DNA from: a virus
Virus record (IMG/VR): IMGVR_UViG_3300034105_002437
Coordinates: 47,220 to 111,219 of that record
Length of the DNA: 64,000 nucleotides
Strand: one strand, 5' to 3'
Below are positions 14,724-24,199 of this stretch, one piece after another (position 1 is the first letter of the stretch; each line of letters begins with the position of its first letter). The translations under genes were made by a program, and so were the position numbers. Below the pieces are notes generated by a model. The model made no database searches and had not been told where the DNA came from. It saw only the letters and a list, made by a program, of their open reading frames with translations.

Positions 14724-15434
14724 ATGTCTGCGACTGTGATTTTGCCAACTACTGGTGTTCCGGAGTTGAGAAGTGCTGTTCAAAGTGTACTTGAACAAAC
14801 CTATGATACTAAATGTTATGTTGTTGCTGATGGTTTTAAATGCCATTCAAACACTAGAATAATAACAGATGATTTTTTAAGCCGAAAAAATCTGGAAAGA
14901 TGTTATTTGCCTATCAATGTTGGTGCCAATGGTTTTTATGGTCACCGAACCTATGCCGCATTCACACACTTAATTGATACCAAATATGTTTTGTATTTGG
15001 ACCAAGATTGTTGGCTCGATCCAGACCACGTTGAAAATTGTATTCAAACAATTGAACAAAATGATTTGGATTGGTCATATTCACTCAGAAAAATATATGA
15101 CAAAGATGGCAATTATATTACAAATGATGACTGTGAATCATTAGGTAAATGGCAATCTTATCATGGTATCAATCATATAGATACAAATTGCTATTGCCTC
15201 AAGACTGAAATTGCGATAAAATTAGCACAAGTCTGGCATGGCGGTTGGGGACAAGATAGAGTTTGGTTACAGGTGTTATCACAACATTTTCCTAAGTATG
15301 AATGTACCAGAAAATACACAGTAAATTATAGAGTAGATGGTAATGCAGGTTCAGTCAATGCCGACTTCTTTCACAATGGTAATAAAATAATGAATGAAAA
15401 ATATAATGGAGTTTTCCCGTGGCAAAAAATTTAA
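14724..15434 (+). CDS. GT-A glycosyltransferase (family 2-like)
   Basis: 236 residues. The start SATVILPTTGVPELRSAVQS is the nucleotide-sugar strand of family 2 enzymes; YLDQDCW (DQD at 93-95) is the DxD metal site; GGWGQDRVW is a late catalytic loop. No membrane segment. First gene of a seven-gene sugar cassette. The acceptor (virion protein, DNA base or host glycan) is not shown by the sequence. Confidence 0.8.
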   Translation: MSATVILPTTGVPELRSAVQSVLEQTYDTKCYVVADGFKCHSNTRIITDDFLSRKNLERCYLPINVGANGFYGHRTYAAFTHLIDTKYVLYLDQDCWLDPDHVENCIQTIEQNDLDWSYSLRKIYDKDGNYITNDDCESLGKWQSYHGINHIDTNCYCLKTEIAIKLAQVWHGGWGQDRVWLQVLSQHFPKYECTRKYTVNYRVDGNAGSVNADFFHNGNKIMNEKYNGVFPWQKI

Positions 15435-16276
15435 TAATCGGTGCTTTTACAGGTTACAATTACAATCAATTGAAACCATGGGTTGAATCAATTGATTCTT
15501 GTGGTTTTGTTGGTGACAAAGTGATGGTTGTTGGTGATGCATCGCAAGACACTAGGAACGAATTACTCAAACAAGGTTTTCGGTTACATGATATGCCAAG
15601 AATTAATGCACCAATACATGTTGCAAGATTTTGGTCAATCTATGACTTTCTTCATAACAACTGGGAAGAATATGATATTGTTGTAACCACAGATGTTAAA
15701 GATGTATATTTCCAAAGAGACCCTTGTGCATGGATTAAGGAATACACAGACAAACCATTGGTTGCTGGTTCCGAATCTTTACGTTATAAAGACGAATCTT
15801 GGGGTGATGAAAATTTGATGCAGGCTTATGGTCCAGAAGTTTACGAAAGATTCAAAAACAATATCATCTATAACGTAGGAACCTTTGGTGGCCAATCCGA
15901 TTATGTTAGAGATATGTGTTTCAACATCTTCACCAATTCACTCAACAGGCCAATTCCTATTGTTGACCAGGCGGTCTATAATGTTTTAATCAATACACAA
16001 CCTTATAAAGATAATGTATTGTTTACCAACCAGGAAGATGGCTGGGCGGTACAACTTGGCACTACTGGTGACCCATCTAAGATGGAACGTTTCCGACCAA
16101 ACTTAACTGAACCCGAACCACTATTTGATTACAATAAAAAAGTAATTACAACATCGGCCGGTGAACCACATTGCATTGTACATCAGTATGATCGTGTTCC
16201 ACTTTGGCAGAGTTTGGTTAGAAACATGTTTAACCAAGAAGACCCCAATCAATTTTTTACATTTAGGACTACATAA
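15419..16276 (+). CDS. Putative glycosyltransferase with a TDVKD motif
   Basis: 285 residues from GTG 15419, 16 bases inside the previous gene and preceded by GGAG. YDIVVTTDVKDVYFQRDP (TDVKDV at 91-96) is the DxD-like site seen in capsule- and galactosyl-type transferases; later YNVGTFGGQSDY and VDQAVYN fit the acceptor side. Part of the same operon. Confidence 0.65.
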   Translation: MAKNLIIGAFTGYNYNQLKPWVESIDSCGFVGDKVMVVGDASQDTRNELLKQGFRLHDMPRINAPIHVARFWSIYDFLHNNWEEYDIVVTTDVKDVYFQRDPCAWIKEYTDKPLVAGSESLRYKDESWGDENLMQAYGPEVYERFKNNIIYNVGTFGGQSDYVRDMCFNIFTNSLNRPIPIVDQAVYNVLINTQPYKDNVLFTNQEDGWAVQLGTTGDPSKMERFRPNLTEPEPLFDYNKKVITTSAGEPHCIVHQYDRVPLWQSLVRNMFNQEDPNQFFTFRTT

Positions 16277-16746
16277 TGAGTGAATTAATAATGATTCCAG
16301 TAAAAACAGAATCTGATGTTGAAACGTTGCGGCAAATTAGAAATGTTTGCAAAAATTTTATGACAAGACATACCGATGAAATAACATACGAACAACAACA
16401 AAACTGGTATAAAAACATTGACAAAGACACCAATAAACTTTATTTGTTACATAAAATATATTGTGGATCCGTTGGTGATATTATTGGTTATGGATACATA
16501 AGAATTGAAGATGGTTGTGTACTATTAACGGGTGGTTTAATTGAATCTGAGAGAGCTAAAGGATATGGCCACATCCTTTTTGAATATCTTGTAAAGAATT
16601 CTGAACAGTTTAAAATACCAATTAAATTAGAGGTATTAAAAACAAACATGAAAGCATTTTCTGTTTACAACAAAATTGGTTTTAGGGTTACCGCAGACGA
16701 TGGTAAAGTAATTAAAATGGAGTATTATTATGATTCAGTTATTTAA
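16276..16746 (+). CDS. GNAT-family N-acetyltransferase
   Basis: 156 residues. IGYGYIRIEDGCVLLTGGLI gives the central strands, SERAKGYGHILFEYL the acetyl-CoA loop, and VYNKIGFRV the typical C-terminal strand. It directly precedes a sugar aminotransferase, so it probably N-acylates an amino sugar nucleotide. It overlaps the next gene by 17 bases. Confidence 0.8.
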   Translation: MSELIMIPVKTESDVETLRQIRNVCKNFMTRHTDEITYEQQQNWYKNIDKDTNKLYLLHKIYCGSVGDIIGYGYIRIEDGCVLLTGGLIESERAKGYGHILFEYLVKNSEQFKIPIKLEVLKTNMKAFSVYNKIGFRVTADDGKVIKMEYYYDSVI

Positions 16747-17806
16747 AGTTAGAATGTCGGAGAGAGCTCCGGAAGAAGTTGGTAAAGTTTTACTATCCGG
16801 ATTTATTGGCCAAGGTTCAAAAGTTGAAGAATTTGAAACTGCTTTACAAAAAGAATTAAAAACCAGTCAAAGACCGGTAACAATAAATTCTTGCACCTCA
16901 GCAATTGATTTGGCTCTACATCTATGTGGTGTACAACCTGGTGATGAAGTTATTGCAACTCCACAAACTTGTTTTGCTTCACAAGTGGGTATCATTCATC
17001 GGCACGCTAGAATTAGATGGGCAGATATTGACCCTGTAACCGGACTAATGGATCCAGAATCTGCTAGGAAATTGGTTAACGAAAAAACAAAAGCAATTGT
17101 TGCAGTTAATTGGGCAGGTAGAATTTGTGATTTTAAAACACTAAAGTCATTTGGTGTTCCTGTTATTGAAGATGCTGCACATACATGGGATTCTTTTCTG
17201 GAAGAAAAACCTGAACGTGGTGATTACATTTGTTATAGTCTACAAGCAATTAAGTTTTTAACAAGTGCTGATGGTGGTCTTTTGGTTTGTCCAAATGAAG
17301 AAAAAACAGAAGAAGCTAAAATTCTTAGATGGTATGGTTTAGACAGAACTAAATCAGAATCATTTAGGTGTACACAAAATATTAAAAGAGCTGGCCACAA
17401 ATATCATATGAATGATGTTAATGCTATGATTGGTTTATGTAACATCCCAGAAGCCAGAGAATCCGTGTTACAACAAAGACAAAATGCAAAATTTCTTATT
17501 GAGAATGTTAAGAATCCAAATTTAATAATGCCAACATATGATGAAACTTGTTCATTTTGGTTGTTAAGTATGCATGTCTTATCTGGAAGAAAAGCAGAAT
17601 TTATAAAATATTTGGAAACCAATGGTATTGTTTCCAGTCCAGTACACTTTAGAAATGACATGTACGATTCAACAATTCAATTCAAAGAAGGTGAATTGCC
17701 TGGTGTTACCAGTTTTGATGCATCTCAAACCTGTGTTCCTATTGGTTGGTGGTTGAGTGAATCTGATTTGCTTAAAATTGTAGATGTAATGAATAAATTT
17801 AATTGA
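16730..17806 (+). CDS. DegT/DnrJ/EryC1-type sugar aminotransferase
   Basis: 358 residues. PLP-dependent fold: Asp148 in VIEDAAHTWDS, Lys175 in SLQAIKFLTSADGG as the Schiff-base lysine, and a GGLLVC strand. Such enzymes transfer an amino group to a keto-sugar nucleotide. With the GNAT just upstream it could make an N-acetylated amino sugar. No sugar dehydratase is seen in the cassette, so the keto-sugar would come from the host or elsewhere in the phage. Confidence 0.88.
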   Translation: MIQLFKVRMSERAPEEVGKVLLSGFIGQGSKVEEFETALQKELKTSQRPVTINSCTSAIDLALHLCGVQPGDEVIATPQTCFASQVGIIHRHARIRWADIDPVTGLMDPESARKLVNEKTKAIVAVNWAGRICDFKTLKSFGVPVIEDAAHTWDSFLEEKPERGDYICYSLQAIKFLTSADGGLLVCPNEEKTEEAKILRWYGLDRTKSESFRCTQNIKRAGHKYHMNDVNAMIGLCNIPEARESVLQQRQNAKFLIENVKNPNLIMPTYDETCSFWLLSMHVLSGRKAEFIKYLETNGIVSSPVHFRNDMYDSTIQFKEGELPGVTSFDASQTCVPIGWWLSESDLLKIVDVMNKFN

Positions 17807-18543
17807 TGGCTTCTTTATCATTTTACATTCCTGGATTTTACGAAGAAGCTTCAATTGAAGTTATTAAAAGTATACGTAAATTTTATCCAGAAAACACTAT
17901 TATTATATCTTCCGATTCTGGTCCTAACTATTATGATGTTTCAAAAGAATACAATTGTAATTTTCAATATTACGATTATCATATAGGATATTCCGTAAAA
18001 CCTTACGGCCTAACAAAGTACAAAGCTTTAGAATTTCTTAAAAGATTTTATGTTGCTTGCCTTTTATCCAAAGAAACACATATAATGTGTGCTGAAGATG
18101 ATATTACTTTATTGGGTAAAGTTCATATAGAAGATTCTTGGGAATTATATGCACATCCAGTAACAAATTGGGTACCAGAGTTTTTATTGGATTTTTGTAA
18201 ACAAGTTTCTGGTGTTTATCCATCTAGGCCATATTACGGTGCCGGCGGAGGCACCATCTTTAAAGTCGATACATTCATACAAAATTACTTTTTCATAGTA
18301 AATATATTCGAACAACACTATGAAGAAATACAAAAACATTATCCAACTTTTGGTTACTATGATTGTTTTTTGACGATATTCTATTTCTTATGTGGAAAAG
18401 AATATGTAATCAATAATGGCATATTCGAAATTAAGCCATTCAACAAAAATTTCGATCTTTCTACTGTGGATAGTACAAAATATCCCATAGTACATCTTTA
18501 CAAAAATCATTATCCCAAAGATTACGGAGGCTTTTTATGGTGA
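17806..18543 (+). CDS. Putative GT-A glycosyltransferase
   Basis: 245 residues from ATG 17806, overlapping the aminotransferase stop (TGATG). The start SLSFYIPGFYEEASIEVIKS resembles a nucleotide-sugar strand; MCAEDDITLLG may be the DxD site, and YYGAGGGTIFKVD an acceptor-side loop. More AT-rich than the replication genes. Confidence 0.55.
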   Translation: MASLSFYIPGFYEEASIEVIKSIRKFYPENTIIISSDSGPNYYDVSKEYNCNFQYYDYHIGYSVKPYGLTKYKALEFLKRFYVACLLSKETHIMCAEDDITLLGKVHIEDSWELYAHPVTNWVPEFLLDFCKQVSGVYPSRPYYGAGGGTIFKVDTFIQNYFFIVNIFEQHYEEIQKHYPTFGYYDCFLTIFYFLCGKEYVINNGIFEIKPFNKNFDLSTVDSTKYPIVHLYKNHYPKDYGGFLW

Positions 18544-19070
18544 ACACATATATTACATTACACAAATGTCCAGGTTTCGGACTTACAGAACTTCTATCAA
18601 ATAAGATTGATGTTGTTGGTCTTGAAATTGGTTGTGATGTTGCTGCAACAACTGAATATTTATTGGAAACTCTTCCGAGTTTAACATTACATTCTATTGA
18701 TCCATATACACAATATATGGATTGGAATGGCACAATTGTTCCTAGTCGTGAAAATGATTATCAGACTGCCATGAATAAATTGAAAAAATATGGCAAACGA
18801 TTCTTTATGCATAAAAAAGATTCTGCTGTATGTTATGATGAATTCGAAGATGGTTTCTTTGATTTTATTTTTGTTGACGGTATACACACATATGATGGAG
18901 TAATGTCAGATTGTATGAAATATTATTCTAAAGTTAAACCTGGAGGCATCTTTTCTGGCCACGATTTCAGTATGATACCTGATGTTAACAGAGCGGTCAA
19001 TGAGTTTGCAGCTTTACATGGTAAACAAATATTGAACACAGAAGTTGATGTTTGGTATTGGTACAAATAA
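18537..19070 (+). CDS. SAM-dependent methyltransferase, class I
   Basis: 177 residues. Motif I VGLEIGCDVA (about 27-36), acidic loop SIDPYTQY, FDFIFVDGIHTYDG as motif II/III, and LKPGG-like KVKPGGIFSGHDF. This is the Methyltransf_24 pattern seen in sugar and peptide methylases. In this cassette it probably methylates the glycan product. Confidence 0.8.
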   Translation: MVNTYITLHKCPGFGLTELLSNKIDVVGLEIGCDVAATTEYLLETLPSLTLHSIDPYTQYMDWNGTIVPSRENDYQTAMNKLKKYGKRFFMHKKDSAVCYDEFEDGFFDFIFVDGIHTYDGVMSDCMKYYSKVKPGGIFSGHDFSMIPDVNRAVNEFAALHGKQILNTEVDVWYWYK

Positions 19071-19072
19071 AA

Positions 19073-19882
19073 ATGAAAAAATACATATATTATCACATAT
19101 ATCTGACAGATGAAACTGGATGTTGGTATAATTTATTCTTAGATCAATTGTATGATGTTATTGATTCTGGTCTATATGACAATATAGAAAAGATGTATGT
19201 TGTTTGTATTGGCCGCAGAAGTGAGATAGAATTATTTGCGGGCATATGTAATTGTTATCACAAGATTGAAATTTTAAATAAGCTTTATCTAGATGAGGAT
19301 AAAGTAGAGGATTTGTCATTGGCATACACCTCCACTGTTGATTATGAAAAAAATAATTTACATGATGAAACTTCAACAATGTGTCATTTACAAGAACATG
19401 CAAAAAGAGAAGATGCACAGTTCTTATACTTCCACTCAAAAGGAGTTACAGCTGCATGGAGAATGAAGGTGGAAAGACACTCACAAGCTTTCATTAATTA
19501 TTACCTATGGAGAAAATTCTTGGCTTGGGGATGTATTGAAAACTGGAGAATTTGTACAGAAAAATTAGAGAACCATTCTTGCGCCGGTGTTAATTTTGGT
19601 TCATGGCCTGTACCTCATTATTCTGGTACATTTTGGTGGACAAAATCTGAATATGTTAGAAAACTACCAAACATTAAAGAAAATGATTGGTGGACAAACT
19701 TAATGAAAACTACACCATTGAACACCTATGATTCCAACAGAGGTAAACCAGAGATGTGGATTGGCACACGCTTTGATAATGATTTTTATAATATTATTAG
19801 TTCAAGTATAATGCCACCACAAGGAACACCAATACAAAATCATTGGCCAAGGTCAAAATATGAAGGTGCTGTTAATAAATGA
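19073..19882 (+). CDS. Glycan-cassette protein, possible glycosyltransferase
   Basis: 269 residues from ATG 19073 (an earlier ATG at 19052 would overlap the methyltransferase). FLYFHSKGVTAAWRM and a VPHYSGTFWWTKSEYV stretch are typical of a group of putative nucleotide-sugar transferases in capsule clusters. No classic DxD is obvious. Family assignment is tentative. Confidence 0.5.
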   Translation: MKKYIYYHIYLTDETGCWYNLFLDQLYDVIDSGLYDNIEKMYVVCIGRRSEIELFAGICNCYHKIEILNKLYLDEDKVEDLSLAYTSTVDYEKNNLHDETSTMCHLQEHAKREDAQFLYFHSKGVTAAWRMKVERHSQAFINYYLWRKFLAWGCIENWRICTEKLENHSCAGVNFGSWPVPHYSGTFWWTKSEYVRKLPNIKENDWWTNLMKTTPLNTYDSNRGKPEMWIGTRFDNDFYNIISSSIMPPQGTPIQNHWPRSKYEGAVNK

Positions 19883-20577
19883 AAAACATTTTTATAGTTA
19901 CCTCATGTTTACAACCATCTTTCCAAGGATACAATGTAATTAATTTTGAAGATCGTTACACACAAACTATTGAGACTTTCGATAGTGTCAGAAGGCAAAC
20001 GAAAGATTCTTTGATTGTATTTTCAGATAGTTCTGTGCATCCATTGGATGATTGGAAAATGGATGTCATAAAATCCAAGGTTGATATATTTCTTGATTTC
20101 AGTAAAAATGAACAAGCTCAAGAGATTAATAAACATGGATTAAAAAGTGTAGGTGAAAACTTTCTATTATTAAGTAGTATACATCACCTAAAAAGTCTTT
20201 ATGATTTTACAACTATGCAAGGCCGAATGTTTAAATTGGGTGCAAGAGTAAATTTACAAGATTCTTTTGATTTAAAAGATTATGATAATTGTTATGGTAA
20301 ATATGTATTTAAAAAAAGGTTAAACAGCTGGATGCCAGAAGAAATACAAAATTCATATGGTTCCACACACATACTGGAAACCAGACTATATTCATGGTGT
20401 TTTTCTTTAATTGATGAATATATTCAAGTTATACATAAAAATTTTGAATTGTTCAATAGAGGTCTAGATACAGAACACTCACATCTAATTAACATTCCTT
20501 CAGACAAATTATTGGAATATGATATGGTAAACACTGGATGTGTTTTGGCTCTGAATGGTGAATATATGTTGGATTGA
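19879..20577 (+). CDS. Glycan-cassette protein of unknown activity
   Basis: 232 residues. The N-terminal IFIVTSCLQP strand and LIVFSDSSVHPLDDW look like the start of a GT-A Rossmann-like domain. The rest is not recognised. It overlaps the previous gene by four bases and is the last gene before a late promoter. Confidence 0.45.
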   Translation: MKNIFIVTSCLQPSFQGYNVINFEDRYTQTIETFDSVRRQTKDSLIVFSDSSVHPLDDWKMDVIKSKVDIFLDFSKNEQAQEINKHGLKSVGENFLLLSSIHHLKSLYDFTTMQGRMFKLGARVNLQDSFDLKDYDNCYGKYVFKKRLNSWMPEEIQNSYGSTHILETRLYSWCFSLIDEYIQVIHKNFELFNRGLDTEHSHLINIPSDKLLEYDMVNTGCVLALNGEYMLD

Positions 20578-20632
20578 GCATTATATATCTAATCGAATAA
20601 TTCAAAAAACCGTAATGTAACTTAAAAAGTTG

Positions 20633-20640
20633 TATAAATA
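20633..20640 (+). promoter_or_regulatory. T4-type late promoter
   Basis: Exact TATAAATA in an intergenic region, 45 bases before the first capsid-targeted gene. It opens the late block 20685-28806. Confidence 0.75.
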
Positions 20641-20684
20641 ACCTCACGGGCAACCAAAGTGTGTTGCGTTTCTATAGGTAAACA

Positions 20685-21887
20685 ATGTTATCTTTCAAGA
20701 GCTTTTTAACCGAACAAGAGGATCCCGATGAGGGCGCCAGCCGTCAGATTAAACACCTGACGCATGTGGAAGACCGTCCCCTACAAACAGGTGAAAAAGG
20801 CACAGCACATGCTATCAAGTCATTGACAGCTTCAGCTGAACACATCAAGGCAGGTAAGAAGACTTCCGAACTTACCACAAAATATGATGGTTCACCTGCA
20901 CTTGTTTATGGTCACCATCCAACCACTGGTAAATTCTTTGTTGCATCCAAATCAGCTTTCAACAAGACACCAAAGATTAACTATACACCAAAAGACATTG
21001 ATAAGAACCACGGACACGCACCTGGCCTAGCTGCCAAGTTAAAAGATGCGCTGACTCATTTGTTCAAGACTTCACCTAAACAAGGTGTTTATCAAGGTGA
21101 TATGATGTTTGGTACCGACAAGGGTGATAAACAACAAGAGAAAAATGGCGGACATTCTTTCCATCCAAATCCGTCTGGTCTAACTTATACTGCTCACGGC
21201 CAACATGCTGCCGATGTTAAGAAAGCAAAAATTGGTGTTGTGACACACTTGTCATATCAAGGTAAAGATGCAGGCAATTTAAATGTATCACACGAAGTTG
21301 ACCATGAAAACTTCAAGAAACATCCAGATGTATTCTCAGTTGATCCAAGAATGGACACAGCAAAAGTTCATTTCAGTCCAGAAGAACAAAAGAAATTCAA
21401 CAAACATATTGCAATGGCTCAATCGGTACATGACACCCATGGTGATGACATGTATGCTGGTACAAAAGCACATCATGGAGTTGGTGGTTCATTGGAAACC
21501 TATATGAATCATACAGTTAGAACAAGTGAAGAACCCAATCATCAAAACTTTAAGAATTGGTTAGAAACCGATACAAATAAAAAAATTGATAAACTTAAAG
21601 TTGAAAAGAATCGTACAGCCAAACAAGCTGATCTTAAAGCTGAACTTGGTAAAATTGAAAGAAATAAAAAACACTATAACAATGTATTTAAAATGCATGG
21701 CCATTTACAAAAGGCCAAAGATACTCTCATTGGTGTTATGAATCAACACCAAGAATTTCAACACTCACATGCCGGTGAAGATGCTAATCCAGAAGGATAT
21801 GTTTTCCATCACAATAACGAATCGGACAAATTTGTTAATCGTGCGGAATTCTCTAAGAGAAATTTTGCTGGGATCAGAAACATATGA
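20685..21887 (+). CDS. Ligase-like nucleotidyltransferase with capsid-targeting N-terminus
   Basis: 400 residues. Residues 1-10, MLSFKSFLTE, match the T4 capsid-targeting pattern (short, Phe-rich, ending L-x-E, a gp21-type cut site). The body has covalent-nucleotidyltransferase motifs: I TKYDGSP, a GDMM motif and IV NPEGYVFHH, followed by a Lys/Arg-rich stretch. It could join or cap nucleic acid using a Lys-NMP intermediate. An RNA or DNA ligase packaged into the head is my reading; activity is not proven. The start follows a late promoter. Confidence 0.65.
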   Translation: MLSFKSFLTEQEDPDEGASRQIKHLTHVEDRPLQTGEKGTAHAIKSLTASAEHIKAGKKTSELTTKYDGSPALVYGHHPTTGKFFVASKSAFNKTPKINYTPKDIDKNHGHAPGLAAKLKDALTHLFKTSPKQGVYQGDMMFGTDKGDKQQEKNGGHSFHPNPSGLTYTAHGQHAADVKKAKIGVVTHLSYQGKDAGNLNVSHEVDHENFKKHPDVFSVDPRMDTAKVHFSPEEQKKFNKHIAMAQSVHDTHGDDMYAGTKAHHGVGGSLETYMNHTVRTSEEPNHQNFKNWLETDTNKKIDKLKVEKNRTAKQADLKAELGKIERNKKHYNNVFKMHGHLQKAKDTLIGVMNQHQEFQHSHAGEDANPEGYVFHHNNESDKFVNRAEFSKRNFAGIRNI

Positions 21888-23686
21888 AAAAGTTTTTAGA
21901 AAAAATACAAGAAGATGCACAGACGCATACACCTGCGGTAATGGCATTTGGTCGGATGAATCCTCCAACTATTGGCCATGAGAAATTGGTTGATAAGGTA
22001 AAGCAGATAGCAAAAGACTATAAAGCACCGCACCATATTATTGTTTCACATTCTATGGATGCAAAGAAGAACCCACTAGACACCACAAGCAAAATCAAAC
22101 ACGCAAAGAGATTCTTTCCTGGTGCAAATATAACTTCATCCAGTAAAGAGAAACCAACTTTCTTGCAACACGCTGCAGCATTACATGCAGCTGGCCACGA
22201 TCACTTGATAATGGTTGCAGGTTCAGATAGAACCTCTGAGTATGAACAAAAACTAAATCAATACAACGGTGAAGGTCCAGGCAAACTATTCAACTTTAAA
22301 AAGATTGAAGTTAAGTCTGCTGGCCAGCGTGATCCTGATGCCGAAGGTGCAGAAGGTATGTCAGCCTCCAAGATGCGTGAACATGCAAAGAGTGGTGACT
22401 TCAACTCCTTCAAACAAGGTGTACCAGCACACGTACCTGAGAAACATGCAAAAGAATTGTTCCGTGATGTTCGTAAAGGTATGGGTATAAATGAGAATTA
22501 CAATCGTGGTCTTTTCAGAGCCATATTTGTGACAGGTGGTCCTGGTTCTGGTAAAGACATTATCATTCGTGAAGCAATTCCAGAAACTAAGGCTGTAGAA
22601 TTGAATTCAGTACAGGCTTTCGAATATCTAATGGATAAACAAAAGTTATCTGAAAAGACAAATGACCACCGCAGAGAAGCAATCCGCAATCGTGGCCCAT
22701 TGATTATTAATGGACCGGCAGATGACCACTCCAGAATACTTACCATCAAAGAAGAACTAGAAGAATTAGGTTATAGTACCACTATGGTATTTGTTGACAC
22801 AACCAACGAAGCCAGTAAAGAGAGAAATGAAAGATTGACAAAAACACTTGCCGAATCAATTAGATATGATAAGTGGAAACTTGCACAGACAAGTAAGCAA
22901 GCATACATTCAAAACTTTCAGAATTTTATGGAATTCAATAACAGTACTACATTAGATGAAATTGAAGAAGATATTTCTGACACTTACGAAAAAATAAATA
23001 CATTTATTGAGAACAGAAAATTTAATGAAATTGCGTTCTCTTGGTTGGAAAATCACGGTAAATATAATATAACTGACTCTGTTTTTAAGGAAGATGAAAA
23101 TGTTAAAAAGAATTTTAGATTTGTTGAAAATTACAAAACCAAGCGCACCGGTACAGGACAAGCATCCACTGGACATCCAAAAGTATCAGCCGGAACAGGC
23201 CCCAGTGCAGACGGTCCAAGTGACATTACCCCAGACAATCGTGCAGGAGACTCCAACGCCGACAATATCAAGTGGGACAGAAACGCCAAGCGTGGAGGTT
23301 ACACCTTCAGAACCTACACCGAAGACTCCGGCCCCACAGTTAAAGTCTACCCAGCCCCGAAAGAAAGCAACTTCAGCAAAGACAAAGAAAAAATAAAGAA
23401 AAAAGGCTTGGTTGATTCTCCTACTGTTAGTCAGAGGATGAGGAATGTTTCAGGAATCAGCCAAGAATTTGATACTCGCCAACAGGGAACAGTATACCCT
23501 ATGTCTGGTCTTGGCGATGTGACATATAGAGAACAAGTCGATTTTAAACGATTTAGAGAATCATTTAATGATCCATCGGATTCCGAAATGGGAGTAGCTG
23601 GTGTTTTAGGTGGTTCTACAAATAAAGAGCCAATGGAAAATCCAAACGATAAGATGGGTTACTTTAACAAGAAGAAAAAGAAATGA
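21884..23686 (+). CDS. Nucleotidyltransferase-kinase fusion with capsid-targeting N-terminus
   Basis: 600 residues. The start MKKFLEKIQE is another possible capsid-targeting peptide. Residues about 18-205 are a cytidylyltransferase-like domain: GRMNPPTIGH carries the TxGH site, and MSASKMREH the SxSxxR site. A P-loop kinase follows with GGPGSGKD and an RERN/LTKTLAES region. The C-terminal 200 residues are low complexity. The layout resembles NadR (adenylyltransferase plus kinase), but substrates are unknown. It overlaps the ligase-like gene by four bases. Confidence 0.7.
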   Translation: MKKFLEKIQEDAQTHTPAVMAFGRMNPPTIGHEKLVDKVKQIAKDYKAPHHIIVSHSMDAKKNPLDTTSKIKHAKRFFPGANITSSSKEKPTFLQHAAALHAAGHDHLIMVAGSDRTSEYEQKLNQYNGEGPGKLFNFKKIEVKSAGQRDPDAEGAEGMSASKMREHAKSGDFNSFKQGVPAHVPEKHAKELFRDVRKGMGINENYNRGLFRAIFVTGGPGSGKDIIIREAIPETKAVELNSVQAFEYLMDKQKLSEKTNDHRREAIRNRGPLIINGPADDHSRILTIKEELEELGYSTTMVFVDTTNEASKERNERLTKTLAESIRYDKWKLAQTSKQAYIQNFQNFMEFNNSTTLDEIEEDISDTYEKINTFIENRKFNEIAFSWLENHGKYNITDSVFKEDENVKKNFRFVENYKTKRTGTGQASTGHPKVSAGTGPSADGPSDITPDNRAGDSNADNIKWDRNAKRGGYTFRTYTEDSGPTVKVYPAPKESNFSKDKEKIKKKGLVDSPTVSQRMRNVSGISQEFDTRQQGTVYPMSGLGDVTYREQVDFKRFRESFNDPSDSEMGVAGVLGGSTNKEPMENPNDKMGYFNKKKKK

Positions 23687-23895
23687 AAAAATTCACAGAG
23701 TTTGTCAAAGAATCGACACCAGCAACACAGCAACATGACGCTCAGGAATTGAAGCGTCAAAAAACCCATTTGATGAATAAATCAAAAGAGTATTCTGACC
23801 AGGCTGAAAAAGAGAAACACTTTGGCCACGGCGGAGCAGCGGAAGCTAAAGGTGAAACAATGGCCCAGGCCGCACAAAATGTTAAAAAGTTTTAA
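23683..23895 (+). CDS. 70-residue protein with capsid-targeting-like start
   Basis: Begins MKKFTEFVKESTPA, matching the short Phe-rich leader of its neighbours with a V-x-E end. The remainder is charged, helical and Ala/Gly-rich. Probably a small internal head protein. It overlaps both adjacent genes. Confidence 0.6.
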   Translation: MKKFTEFVKESTPATQQHDAQELKRQKTHLMNKSKEYSDQAEKEKHFGHGGAAEAKGETMAQAAQNVKKF

Positions 23896-24184
23896 AGAAT
23901 TCATGATAGAAACTGCCGCATGGCAGCGTTCTGCTGGAAAAAATCCAGATGGTGGCTTAAATAGAAAAGGTATTGCATCTTATCGTGCAGAAAATCCTGG
24001 TTCAAAATTGTCGATGGCTGTTACAACAAAACCATCAAAATTAAAACCTGGATCTAAGGCAGCAAATAGACGTAAATCCTTTTGTGCTAGAATGTCGGGA
24101 ATGAAAAAGAGATTAACTTCTGCGGCAACCGCCAAGGATCCAGATTCAAGAATCAATAAATCACTACGCAAGTGGAATTGCTAA
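23879..24184 (+). CDS. DUF6321-like basic internal protein
   Basis: 101 residues from ATG 23879, overlapping the previous gene by 17 bases. Starts MLKSFKEFMIETAAW, again like the capsid-targeting peptide. The C-terminal half (KPGSKAANRRKSFCARMSGM, then PDSRINKSLRKWNC) is strongly basic and is a pattern I know from many phages as DUF6321. It could bind DNA inside the head; no activity known. Confidence 0.7.
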   Translation: MLKSFKEFMIETAAWQRSAGKNPDGGLNRKGIASYRAENPGSKLSMAVTTKPSKLKPGSKAANRRKSFCARMSGMKKRLTSAATAKDPDSRINKSLRKWNC

Positions 24185-24199
24185 AAACGGAGAACAAAA

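Noticed and set aside
16276-17806. Calling the GNAT and aminotransferase a specific dTDP-sugar pathway
   Set aside because: The sugar specificity cannot be read from the sequence and no dehydratase or thymidylyltransferase gene is present.
23094-23396. 100-residue plus-strand ORF rich in Pro, Thr and Lys
   Set aside because: It is an alternative frame of the low-complexity tail of the nucleotidyltransferase-kinase gene, without its own ribosome-binding site.
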